From NCBI RefSeq assembly GCF_030272615.1, contig NC_081415.1, positions 269,484,425 through 269,548,424 on the forward strand: DNA of 64,000 bases, given 5' to 3'. The DNA comes from Cryptomeria japonica (lineage: Eukaryota; Streptophyta; Pinopsida; Cupressales; Cupressaceae). A program made the translations under genes and the position numbers. The notes below the pieces were generated by a model. The model had not been told where the DNA came from. It saw nothing but the letters and a program-made list of their open reading frames with translations, and ran no database searches. Positions 31,296 through 42,712 of this stretch are shown here, in pieces (the stretch's first letter is position 1; every line of letters starts with the position of its first letter).

Positions 31296-31797
31296 TAATC
31301 CGATAGCATATGAAATGCAATTAGTTATCGGGCTTGTTTACTTTGACACCGATTCACTATCGGGTGTGTTTATCGATCTGTTATCATTTACAATGATACC
31401 GATTCATTATCGGGTATGTTTATAGATCTGTTATCATTTACAATGATACCGATTCAATATCGGGTATGTTTATAGATCTGTTATCATTTACACTAGCACC
31501 GATTAGTTATCACCGAGTGGATCGGTTGACGTTTGTAAGAGTCACGACCAAGTGACATCTTGGTCGGACATGTCTAAAAGACATGTCCGATCAAGGTGCC
31601 ACTTGATCGTGACTACCTTACTATATATACATCATTCAAAAGAAAGGAGATGACATTGAAATCGATACATGTTCATCCTCCATACCTGCAGCAAACGAAA
31701 GGAAAATATTATTGTCATAGTCATAATACCAAAACTTTAAATACACCATCAAACATATAACTTGTTTATTAAATTGGAAATTGCAATAACATTTACA
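31296..31797 (+). repeat. Copia 3' LTR, right piece
   Basis: This continues the left-LTR alignment from TAATCCGATAGC to TTTACA. It keeps the three 50-bp units (31348-31497), the long hairpin (31541-31613) and the TATA box at 31621. The GAAAG target copy follows at 31798-31802. Confidence 0.95.
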
Positions 31798-31816
31798 GAA
31801 AGGATGGAGTTCAAAC

Positions 31817-34694
31817 CATTATAGTGCCTGCTGCTGATGCAGCTCTTGCAGTTGCCAACTCTCCTGTAAAGTAAGGTGAAGCCTGTTAGTATCAGAGAGG
31901 ACCTGCAACAAAGGAAGAGGCCACAAATGATGAAAAGAGAGAATGAATACCATCTGGATGAGCCATCTTTTGCATGGCTGTTGGAGCAATCATGATAGGC
32001 ATTGATATCTTGAATCCCAACATGGTGCTGCTTGTATCTATTTTCGATACATCAACTAAGATGCGAGGTCGAAACCTGGAAAAACAAAACTATAAATTTT
32101 ATTAAGGGTGGTGTTTCTGTTAAATATAGCTTGTCAATTGGACAATTTAAGAAATTTAAAAACATTCAACCAGTGTAATTCCCTTGTCCGCCCTTCTTCT
32201 CCCCTCCCCGTATCTCAAACTTGATCCTAAGAACAGAGATGTAAGTGGAGAGCCCAGGTTTTTCTTAATTTCACCTTGGAGCTAATTAATTATACATTTA
32301 GAACTTGCAACTTTGGCAACCTATAACTAACATCAACAGTGACAACAAAAATAATGGCTTTAATGTCCTTCACAGTTTATACCAAACTGGTCTATACGAT
32401 CTATAAGAGTATCAGATCATGAAATTTGTCCAACTCCTCTAACTGGATACATGTCAGGATATCTGCTTAATGATCAAGGTTTTGGCTATTCTGTATGCAT
32501 ACAAAACAAGATGCTTACAGATCTTGACAAATAATTCATGGGACTAAAAGAACAAAGCCACAGCATTCAAAATTTCAAAAACTGATAATTTCAAGTCATT
32601 TTTATGCTCTGATTGTAACTCTCACGCCTTATTATTTCATATAAGATTTATTTTTTAAAACAGAAAGCATTCCTAATTGACTAATAAACTTCCAGGTTCT
32701 AACTTGGTGCATCTGTGGATATATGGTTCCAACTCCTCAACCTACCAGGACTTAAGAATTTAATATATTCCAGAATACAATTAGTTATGTTGGTCAGCCA
32801 ATACATTCCAGGTAATGCTCTAGAAATGAATTCTAAGCTCCCATTAAAAGAAGATTCAGTGAAAATCAAATTGAAGAAAAACTTTGAACTAATAGCTCTT
32901 TCCATATGATAGCAATATTCTTGAGTCTTAATAACTTTTTTTGGTGGATGATTCATCGTAGTTAGAATTAGACGCATTAAAAGTTCTATACGGAATTCAA
33001 CCCATAGAAAACATACCCCTAACTTCTAAGTTCTAACAAAATAGTACTAGTTTATGAAATATTTACCTCAAGAAACAGTGATCCAGTCGGCTGATAGAAT
33101 ATATCATGAAAACTATCAAGGGCCACAGCTCAATCACTGTGATTGTACATCAATCGTCTGGATCTTTACAACTAACATTCAGATGGGTTTCATTCCTAAT
33201 TTGATCTTCAACGTCTGGACAGAATTTGCACTACTCTTAGGCCCTGTGCTAATGAGTATTTGATGCAAGATATGGTCATTCATTTCAATATTTTTACCGG
33301 GGTGTACATGTACAGTCTAGAATGGTAAAGATAGAGGTTGTTGTTTAAGTCATAGCCAAGACAGATGGCCAATTTAGAATATAGAGCCCCCCTTCAAAAA
33401 ATCCACAAGGGGATTTGTGTCCATTTACCTTATATATTATAAAATTTTGGATCTCTAAGTCTTAACCTCATGACCAAGCTCCAGAGTAAACCAGAAGTTG
33501 CAAATACAGTTGCTCCTAGAGTAAACATCCACCATTCCCATTTGTATGGAGTAGTCTTCTACCATATTTTACTGTGCACTATTTAATCCTATTAATGAGC
33601 TCCCGGATTTCTACACCAATTCCATTCTCAATGAAAATGTTCTCATCCTTTATTCTGCCAATCCTTTTGGAAAGGACTTGTAAAAGAAAGGCAGTTTTCT
33701 TAGATTACCAATTGATAGTTTAATTTCTGACACCCAGATTGAAAAATAACTAGACTGTGATCCTTTTGATTGGATCAACGTCCAAGGACAATCTTCCAGT
33801 TGGGAATAATATGGATTTCATCAGCATGCATGCCACGGAAGACTAGACTTTTAACCAGAAGCCAAAGGCACAAAGTGAAGAACAGCTCTACTTAGCAGTC
33901 CCATGCAGGGGGCTTTACGATCTATTGATGGAGCAGGAGGTCTTATGAGATGAAAGAAAAATTGCTACAAAATAAAATGGAATCTTATCTCTAACCAACC
34001 TAGTGATTTTGTGTCACATGGCAGTATTAGAAGGCGTGTCCAATTTTTTAGCATTAACTGCTGCCAAAACAATCCTTGAGGCCACCTGACTGTTAAAGGG
34101 TCCAAAAAATTCTCAGCAGTACCCAGTGAGGAATTGTAGGTAACCAGCCCCTCGCCTTAAAAATCACCTAATTCCATTTTTCAAAATAGTAAAAGACTTT
34201 TAGGTGATTTTAACTGAGAATGCTTGTTCCTAGTAAACAACTTAACAATCCCACTATCACATCATGCACAAGCAAAAGTGGTAATTAATCATCCTATTTT
34301 AAAACAGGGATTAAGTACATCCCTGAATAACATAGATAATTAATCACTCAGAGTGATCACGTTCATCTCAGGCATGTGGTTTCCAAACATACAAAACATC
34401 CTCACCAATTCAAGATCCCTAGTCCAAGAGCAACCCGTATACAGTGTTTAAAAGAGCCATGCTACATATAAATGTAAATACATACTAAATGATCAAATGC
34501 CGCTCACAATCACAGAGAAAGTATAGCAGAAAACCAAAGGAAGAACGAAAGGTATACCTTATTCTTTGAAAGGCCCTTTGGTTTTCCTTAAGAGTCCATT
34601 GATCTTCAGCACCAGATGCATAATAATCATATACCATCTTGGGTAACTTTTCCTTGGCCACGGCTTCATAATCTTGAACATTCACGATCTCCAT
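31817..34694 (-). CDS. GLO: Glycolate oxidase, coding exons 1-3 (partial gene)
   Basis: Peroxisomal (S)-2-hydroxy-acid oxidase, the FMN enzyme of photorespiration that oxidises glycolate to glyoxylate and H2O2. Coding exons are 34694-34558, 32075-31951 and 31863-31817, with GT donors (GTATAC, GTATTC, GTTTGA) and CAG acceptors. Phases agree (AG|G, G|GA). Together they give about 103 of the family's roughly 370 residues: [20 protein letters not shown] at the start, [12 protein letters not shown] with the substrate-binding Tyr24 kept, [29 protein letters not shown] of the FMN site, and [13 protein letters not shown]. No internal stop is present. Intron 1 is about 2.5 kb and intron 2 is 84 bp. 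Intron 3 begins at 31816 and leaves the window at position 1, carrying copia, LINE and copies A-C. The remaining exons are outside or lost, so gene and pseudogene cannot be told apart here. Confidence 0.9.
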
Positions 34695-34850
34695 ATCTGA
34701 TCACCCCAACAACCCACTTACATCTATCAATGCCTTCCTAAACACATTATTTTGACAAAAAGCCCTTAGCAGTCATCAAAATGTCATAAAATTTGACTGC
34801 AAATAACATGCAAACAAGGTTTGCGGCAAGTTATTTGAATGTCTGCATAC

Positions 34851-34930
34851 CTGAAAGCGTGATATCTACAGCAGTATGAAGATGATGCTGTACTCCTGCG
34901 CAGTGACAGCTGCTGCTAATCGCTAGATTC
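34851..34930 (-). other. GLO: Possible 5' untranslated exon of the glycolate oxidase gene
   Basis: On the minus strand, GCTTTCAG followed by GTATGCAGAC (donor at 34850) and GGTGATCAG just before ATATGG at 34697 suggest a leader intron of about 150 bp. The upstream limit of the exon is a guess. A TATA-like TATATG lies near 35070, unproven. Confidence 0.35.
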
Positions 34931-36879
34931 TTTCAAAGTTGCCAGAAATCTCTAACATTTAGAATTTTGTACAAAGGTTTGTTTATTCAAATTTTATTCA
35001 CATGTGCAACAAGCAAGAATTTAGCTATTTGTGCAAGTTGAACGAGTAAACAAATCCTAAATAGACATATATTGAATCACGGAACTCTTAGCTATTCGCC
35101 ATACAATTTTTTTCCTACAATAAATGATGGCGAATTTCTTTGAAATGGAAACAACTGGATTGCACAGATATCAATGACTCTGCTTTTACATTAAGTCTTT
35201 ACAAAGTGAAGAAAAACTAAATCAAATTGAATTTGTTTCAGAAGAAATTTTATGCATAACCACTTCTCGATAAGAAATTCAAAGCTCAATTCTTGGAACA
35301 AATGTAGAAAATGCTTCAGTTGATGGATTTGCCAGTTCGTATCTTCTAACTTAAAATCAATTAGGAATAAAAATCACACTGAAAGCTCCGTCAAAATAAA
35401 CAATAAGTAATGGGTCCGACTCCCGATCATATTCAAGAGACTCGTCCTGATGGAATATAGTTTAGATTCGTCATCTTTGTATTGGAATCCACTTCATGGA
35501 TTAGCTTTAGATTTTTATATTCGATTTAAACTCGGATTTTTATTCATAACATGTTTGTAGAGAACCACATGCACTAACCTTATATGATGTCATTTAGACT
35601 CAACAAGTAATATAAATAAAGAGCCCTTAAAATTAAGTATTTATCTAATTAAAAAGTTGGAGAGAGACCAAAGAGTTTAATTTGTGTTATGATATGATGT
35701 TGATTTGATTTCTGATGTTGATTCTTGTAATTAGTAATTGGAATTTAGTTATAAGTTTGGTACTGGAATATGTGACAATTCTATTAAAAAATAATTTAAT
35801 GTAGATAAGGTCATGTCGGGTGATTTGGTTTACAACAAGATCAAATTAAGTAACCTAGTCATACATGAGTGTGACTTGTGGAATAATTTACACTAGCATC
35901 TTTTAAGTTATTGTTGTAAATGGATTGTGTTAACAAGTAGACTGGGGGCTTTCTTTAAGGCAAGAGGTGAAGACCTAGAGTTGTCTCAATTGCAAGTCTA
36001 GCCAGTAGAATATTGAAGTATAAGATTGCAAACACACCATACAAATAGTGGAAGATGTATATGACCTCATAGGTTAATATGTGATACAAAGATATGATTC
36101 TAGATGCTCTCTAATTAAATGTGATTGGAGGATTTTCATTACTACTTGATGTTACTTGACAATATTTCCTTCTTGCTAATGACCTAGAAATGCTAATATA
36201 TGCATGTTCTTAATAGTTCAATTTAATATTTTTGGTGTGCAAGTCAATGAGAAAATGAATAGTTCTCAAAAAGGTTTGATGGGGAGTGAGAACATTGGAA
36301 TTTGAATAAGGTTCACTAAGTCACATGGTGCAACATAGAGCATGGAGGGAGCTGTGTCATGTGGCCTAATCCATAGATTGGGACACATCATGCAACAAAT
36401 TGCTAGATGGGAAACAATTATGTATAAGGATTAATCTAGACCACACGAATATATAGTGCCAATTGGCTAGTGGGTTCAAGGCTAACTACCAAATTTTATG
36501 CCCAATGTTGAGTGTGAACATAGGTATGGATCACTTATGGTCATCCCCCTCATCCTACATAAGCCAACAACCACCCAACGATTAAGACACTACACCAAAA
36601 TATCACTCAAGTTTGGGAGAACCTAAGAGCTCACCTAAGGTGTCGTGACTCCTCAAGATCCCTCACTAGATCTCTAGCTAAAGGCACACAAAAAGAATAG
36701 TGTTGTGCAAATAAATTACTAAAGTTATGACAATTTGGGAAAAACTATTGTGATTCATCATTTTAAGAATTGTTAAAGGATTCATCCTTTTACACTTATA
36801 AGCAAGATAGATGATAAAAATTGGACTAGTGATTTCATTATATTGTTTGTAGATGGTTCCTTACATCAAGAATGAAATT
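34931..36879. other. Region upstream of the glycolate oxidase gene, no gene seen
   Basis: The promoter of the gene should lie in the first part. The rest is AT-rich with no coding frame above background, no terminal repeats that I could pair and no RNA gene. Confidence 0.45.
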
Positions 36880-37949
36880 GTAATGAAACAACTTGCACAA
36901 TAGAATAATATAATGGGAAGTATGTTACAAATACTTGATAGTAATTTGCCACTTCAAGGGGACAACCTCCCAAACCACTTCAAAGGGGATACTTCTAATA
37001 GTCTTCAATAAAAACATGATACTCAATATGATGATAATAACTAATATATGCCTCTTATATATATGATATGTATGTCTTGGATGTCACCCAAGCTAAGTTA
37101 ACTACCTATATAAGACTATATTAATGATTATATCTTAATGAAGAGTTCAAGTAGCCACATGTTGACTACTCATAACCCTATGCACACTATGTAATTAAGG
37201 ATGTAGCATATGTACATTCATATATTTTAGATGTTTCACTTATTTAGTTACTATCAATATGATGATAATAACTAGCCTCTACCTCCTATATATACCATAC
37301 TTATGCCTTGGATGATATCCAAGCTAACTTAACAACCTGTGTGAGAGTATATTGGTTATTATCAATATAATTGTAATAATTAACCTCTACCTCCTATGTA
37401 TATCATACTTATATCTTTGATGCCACCCAAACCAGCTACACATAACCCTATACACATTGTATGATTAATGGCAATCATCCCCCCTCTTTACACAAACATT
37501 AACCTCATTGATAATCAATTATGAATGTGTATGCATAAAAGCTTTATTTTCCCATGTTGTAAATTTGACTAATGAATAACTACATTAAACAAGGTACTTT
37601 GTGATTGTTTTAATCCTCAACTTCTTCATGCATGTCTTAAAAATTATGTTAGTTTCCAATATGGCTCTTCATGGCATTGCATCTAATTTTGATAACATTG
37701 TTAGTGTTACAATTTTTCATTGATCCACTTGCCTCTTCATTTTTTTTGTGTATTTTCCTTGTCCACCTCAAGACTAAATGGAACCTCTTGCTAATGTTGA
37801 ATGTGTTCTTTTATATATATAACCTTTGATGCACCCTCAAAGAAGAGGTAATGGATGGTGGGTAGTGTCATGTTACTATTTGAATGGCATGATAATGATA
37901 TACTTCAAGAATAAATTCATATGGCACATCCCCAACAACTAATGAGGAC

Positions 37950-38441
37950 ACATCCACCTATAGATTTGTTAGTGTAGGAACCTTTGACCCTCCTCCTCCT
38001 CCTCCTCCTCCTCCTCCTCTTCCTTCTTGCATATCCTCAATTTCTAACAAGTTTTGAGCTCTCATATTAGTGCTAGCCATTGAATTATTTGGATGATGGT
38101 CCATCTTTAGATCTATGAAAATCCACAAAGCATATTGTCACTTCAAATTCTCATTTTCATCCCCTATATTGTTGTATGACTCTCTATGTTTGAAATTTAT
38201 AGAACCTTGGCTAGAAACTATTTGTATAGTCACTTCCTTGAGATCTCCTATCTGTGCATCCATATTCAATGATATTTCTTCATCTTGTTGTTTCTCTCAT
38301 AATCCCCTCCATATTGTTAGTCCATTTCTTTAGATCATCCATAGTCATTTAATCCATCTCCTCACCTAATGCATCCTCTTTGTCGAGAGTCTTTTTAAGA
38401 GTGATTAGTTTCCTTCCTCTACCACTTGTTGAAGCCCCCAT
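37950..38441 (-). pseudogene. Degenerate gag-like reading, unit 1 of the tandem array
   Basis: Starting at ATG 38441, the minus strand gives MGASTSGRGRKLI, then LGEEMD, a stop, then MTMDDLKKW. This is close to the equivalent reading in unit 2. Further stops follow. A (CCT)n run at 37990-38019 lies within the reading. No zinc knuckle was found; identity as a gag-like leader protein is inferred from position only. Confidence 0.4.
37990..38019. repeat. (CCT)n microsatellite
   Basis: A TCC/CTC triplet run of about 30 bp inside unit 1 of the tandem array. The same site in unit 2 (about 39677-39695) holds a shorter, interrupted version. Confidence 0.9.
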
Positions 38442-39689
38442 AATGATTCCACCAAACTAGTTGTCATAACAACTTATTCAAAAAAAATCTAATTAATCAA
38501 AAAAATTATTCTAACTTAGTTCAAGATCTTCCCTCCCAAACAAAATTCTCTAATTAATGTGATGATTTATAGTCTTCAAAGCCAATAAGGTGAAAACCCT
38601 ATTTTTTTCTAACTCCTCGAATTCTTCTCTAAATAACCTCAAATCTATACTATATTAGCTTTAATATTTTCTTGACTGAGCCTTAAAAAAACTTTAAAAA
38701 AATTTGTTGGTTTACAATCCTAATAGAGAATTTTCACCTATAAACCCCAATTACTTAAGTATTGACTCCTTGAATTTTCCTTCAAAATTCAAAAAAATTG
38801 CTTTAGTTCTTGCCCTCCAATTGCCAAGATCATGCTCTAATACTACTTGTAATGAAACATAATTTATACAGAAGAATATAATATAAATATGTTGTAAATA
38901 CTTGATAATAACATGTCATTTTGATGGGAAAACTCTATAAAATAATTCAAATTAGATACCTCCAATAGTCTACAATAAGAATATGATACTCATATGATGA
39001 TAATAAAAAACCTCTACCTCCTATATATGTCAAACTTATGCCTTATTTGCCACCCAAACTACCTTAGCTACATATATGAGACTATATTAATGATAATTTA
39101 ACTTAAGTAAGAGTTAAGTTAGCTACAAGCCTACTAATCATAACCCTATGTGCACTATATGATTAAGGAAGTAGCATGCCTCCTCTTTACACAAGAATTA
39201 TCTTTTATATTGATCAATTATAGATGTGCTTGCATAAAATATTCATGTCCCATGTGGGGAATTTGACCAATAAATACTTACATTTAAATGAGGTACATTA
39301 AAAGTATCTTAGTCCTCAACTTTTTCATGTGTGTCTTGAAAAGATGGATATTCCCCCTACATTTAACTTTGGTAGCATTTTTTGTGTTAAATTTTTGTGT
39401 TGATTCACTTATCTCTTCATTATGTTTTGTGCATTTTTCTTGTCCTCCTTGATACTAAAGGGTGATTCTTTCTATTTTGAATGAGTTATTATATTTATCT
39501 AACATTTGGGTGCACCCTAAAGGAAGAGGTGGCGAATGGTGGGTAGTGCCCTATTACTATTTGAATGGTATGATCATGATCTATTTTGGGAGGAAATCCA
39601 TGTCACACATACCTAACAACTAATAGTACACATCTATAACCTCTTGTAGGTTTTTTGTGTGGGAACCTTTGACTCTCCTCCTCATCCCC

Positions 39690-40126
39690 CTCCTCTTCCT
39701 TCTTCCATATCATTCATTGTTAATAGGATCTAAGATCCCATATGAGTGTTGGCATTGAATTATTTGAGTGATAATCCATCTTTATATTTGAGTCAATCTG
39801 AAAAGCATATTGTCTCACGTAGGAGACATATTTTCATCTCTTATCTTATTTTTTAGCTCTCCATATTTAAAATCACTAGAACCTTAGTTAAAAAATATTT
39901 ATAAAATCATATCCTTGATATCTACTATCATCTTATCCATCTTTAACAATATGTATTCCTTCATTATATTGGTTTATCCTCTATTTTTCTTCATATTTAT
40001 GGTTTGATTCTTTAGATCATCTAGTGTCATGGTATCCTTCTCCTCTCCTAATAGATCATATTTATTAGGAGTCTTTCCAAGTTTGATCAGATGCTTTCTT
40101 CTACCTATTGTTGAAGCCCTTACCAT
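39690..40126 (-). pseudogene. Degenerate gag-like reading, unit 2 of the tandem array
   Basis: From ATG 40126 the reading gives MVRASTIGRRKHLIKLGKT, then LLGEEKDTMTLDDLKNQ, aligned with unit 1 but without its early stop. Stops appear after about 60 codons. It shows the two internal regions are copies of one ancestral coding segment. Confidence 0.4.
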
Positions 40127-40955
40127 GATGTTACCAAAATATTTTTCTTAATAACTTTTTCAAAACAAATCCTATCAATCTAAAAAATTATAGTAACTTA
40201 CTAAGTTGAAGATCTCACTTCCTTAAAAAATATCCAATAAATTCGATGATTTATAGCTTTGGGAATGAATTTTGTGGAAACCCTATTTTTTAATAAGTCC
40301 TTAACTAATGTTTTAAGTGATCTCAACTCTAGGCTATAGTAGCTTCAATATGTTCTTGATACATTCTTTAAAAACTAGTAAAAAATGTAATAGATTTAAT
40401 ATGGCATTTGGTGGTAACCCTAATTTTGTAATAACTCCTTAAATTTTTCTTCAAATGAAGTCAAATCTATATTGTATTACTTCAATATGGCCTTGAAAAA
40501 CTATTTAAAAATTAGTGAAAATTTTGCCAAAATGAGAGAGATATGCACTCACAATCTACCCACAAAAAAATTAAAAATGTCTTATTTATTTCCCTGTAAT
40601 TATCAAAATCATACTTTGATATCGTGCTTATAATGAAATAACTTGCATAATAGAAGAATATAAAAGGAAATATGCTACAAATTCTTATAAAATTATGCCA
40701 CTTCAAGGGGAAAACCTTCTAAACCACTTCATGAAGGATACTTCTAATAGTCTTTAATTTAACAATGTGATACTCAATATGATGATAGTAATTGACCTCT
40801 ACCTCCTATATATAAAATACTTATACCTTAGATTCCACCAAAGCTGGACTAAATACCTATCTAATATTATATTAATTATATAACTTATTTAAGAGTTAAG
40901 ATAGCCACAGATTGACTATGCATAACCCTATGCATACTATATGATAAAGGGAATG

Positions 40956-42712
40956 TCTTAAACACACATGCCCAATTTTACCTTAGAAAAACAAGGACCC
41001 CTCTCTTCCCTTCTTCATTTTATCTCTTTTTCCTTTTATTTAGTGTTCCCTTGTGTGTTTACTTGCATTTGCTTTCCCCTCTTTTTTTGTCTTGTGTTCA
41101 TTTTGAGTACTTTGTCTCTTATCAGTCTTTCAAAGCTAGTCATGTATGTATAACTATCAAGGAAACTCTAAAAATTTAATCATTTGTAGACAAAAACTTG
41201 CCAATCTTGGTGTCATCTTTTCAAAAAAATGGGGTTGGTTGTCCTTGCATGACCATAGAGGCATCCTGAAAACTATGATTCCTAGAATGTGACATCATCC
41301 CAGTCTACCGTTTGGCTTTGCATTTATACTAAATTTCCCATTTGTGTAATTCCTCTTCTTTTATTCCCATTTTCCTTTTGACATGTGTCGGTCAGTGTTT
41401 TACATCCCTCTTGATGATTGATTGCATTATTTTCCATTACTTTTTTGTGTGCGAGGTTGTGATCAATGGTTAAGATTTATTTCTCCCCCTTGTCATCTCC
41501 TTTTAAATCTTCTAATTAGGGTTTATTCCTTGTTTCTCTAATGTTTTGTTTTTTTCCTATATGTTTTAGTAAGTTTCTTTGTTGCTTTTTCCTTGATTGG
41601 GTTTCATTGTATTTTCTTTTTTATTTGGATTGGAGCACCTTTTGCATTTTGTTTTCATTTTTTTTCATTTATTTATTTTTCTCTATTTTGGGGGTTTTCT
41701 TGTGTATAGGCCTAGTTTTTCCAATTTCCCCTCCATCAAATCTATTTGTTGAAGTTTGAGATTTTTTTCTTGATGATGTTATGTTGACATCACCTTATCA
41801 TCAAGCTTTCAGAGCCATTCTTTTAGACATGATTTTTGTGTTCCTTCTTAAATATCGACAACAATGTATTTCTTACATTATTTTAAGGTAATGTCTTTAC
41901 TTCTACATTTAGACAAATTTTCATCTTTTTAAGAGTTATGGTTATGATATTATCCTTACTTTGGTACTCATTAGATAATTCTTTCAATATTTAATCCCAA
42001 AAAAATCCTTTTGTTATATCTCTCAAGATGAGGCCTTCAAACATTTTCTTACTTCAATACCCATTAAGTCATGTGTTTGATCTCCAATTCTTAACACTAT
42101 TCACAAGACACATCCATTTTGATTATGATATTGAGTGCATTCCTACTTATGTACCTATTAAGAGGCACTCTCAATCTTCAATTATTGACACCTTTCTAAG
42201 GTTCTTACCTTTTAGGACCATTGTTTTGATCATTCTCTTATTTGTGTACATATTAAGAGGTTACAATTACTCCCAATCTATGAACCTTGATTATATTCAA
42301 AGTTTATTCTCTTGAGTTTTTGTATCAATGCTATTAATATAAGGTTTTGTTCAAGTCCTAGTAGATGCACTTTAGGGTGTACTTTCTTCATGGGGTTTAT
42401 CTTATCTTTCTTAGAGTCAAACTTCTAGTGTCTCTTATATCCAATGCATTAGTCAAATGAGGCCTTGAACTTTAATCCTCTAATATCTAATCATTAAGAA
42501 AAAAACATATTTAGGGCTTTTTTTAATTGGGGTCTAGTTTGTGCTTCTTTTGTTATATGTATCTACTTATGAAATCAATTTTTAACCAAGTAAAATATTG
42601 TATTTCTCAATTCTATTAATGGTATCTTATGTTCCCAATAGTACACATGTAAGAAGAGAAAGTACAAACTAAATAAATTAACTACAAGTACAAATTTTAT
42701 CCTCCTCCATCC
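40956..42712. other. No recognisable gene; possible upstream part of copy D
   Basis: T-rich on the plus strand. Readings such as 41541-41759 and 42028-42315 are hydrophobic by base composition and match nothing. If copy D is a giant LTR its U3 would be here, but I see neither the TGTTGTGA terminus nor a phased motif array. Confidence 0.4.

Larger units (their letters stand above)
18328..31797 (+). mobile_element. Ty1/copia LTR retrotransposon, split by copy C
   Basis: The element is flanked by GAAAG at 18323-18327 and 31798-31802. The left LTR is 18328-19108, starting TGTTAATGC and ending TTTACA. A primer-binding site follows, then gag, protease, integrase, reverse transcriptase and RNase H in copia order, a polypurine tract, and a right LTR starting at 23671. 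That LTR is interrupted at 23960 by copy C (23961-31290, with GGTAT repeated) and resumes at 31296-31797. Without copy C the element is about 6.1 kb. The LTRs differ by few substitutions and small indels (for example an extra nine bases near 23780), so insertion was not ancient, but the coding frame is already broken by two frameshifts and three stops. It sits in the glycolate oxidase intron in the opposite orientation to the gene. Confidence 0.95.
36880..40955 (-). mobile_element. Tandem LTR-internal-LTR-internal-LTR array of a small copia-like element
   Basis: Three copies of a segment of about 320 bp start at about 36880, 38851 and 40631 (TAATGAAACAACTTGCAC...AATAGTCTTCAATA...GATACTCAATATGATGATAA...CATAACCCTATGCAC). 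Between them lie two homologous internal regions of about 1.5 kb. On the minus strand each repeat ends in TTTCATTA(C/T)AAG and is followed by a degenerate TGGTATCAGAGC primer-binding site (TAGTATTAGAGC near 38835). That is the layout of two elements sharing a middle LTR. The left unit has an additional internal duplication (37020-37470). All copies are well diverged. Confidence 0.65.

Noticed and set aside
41541-42315. Hydrophobic ORFs suggesting membrane proteins
   Set aside because: They arise from T-rich sequence (Phe/Leu/Ser codons); no start context, domain or conservation is visible.
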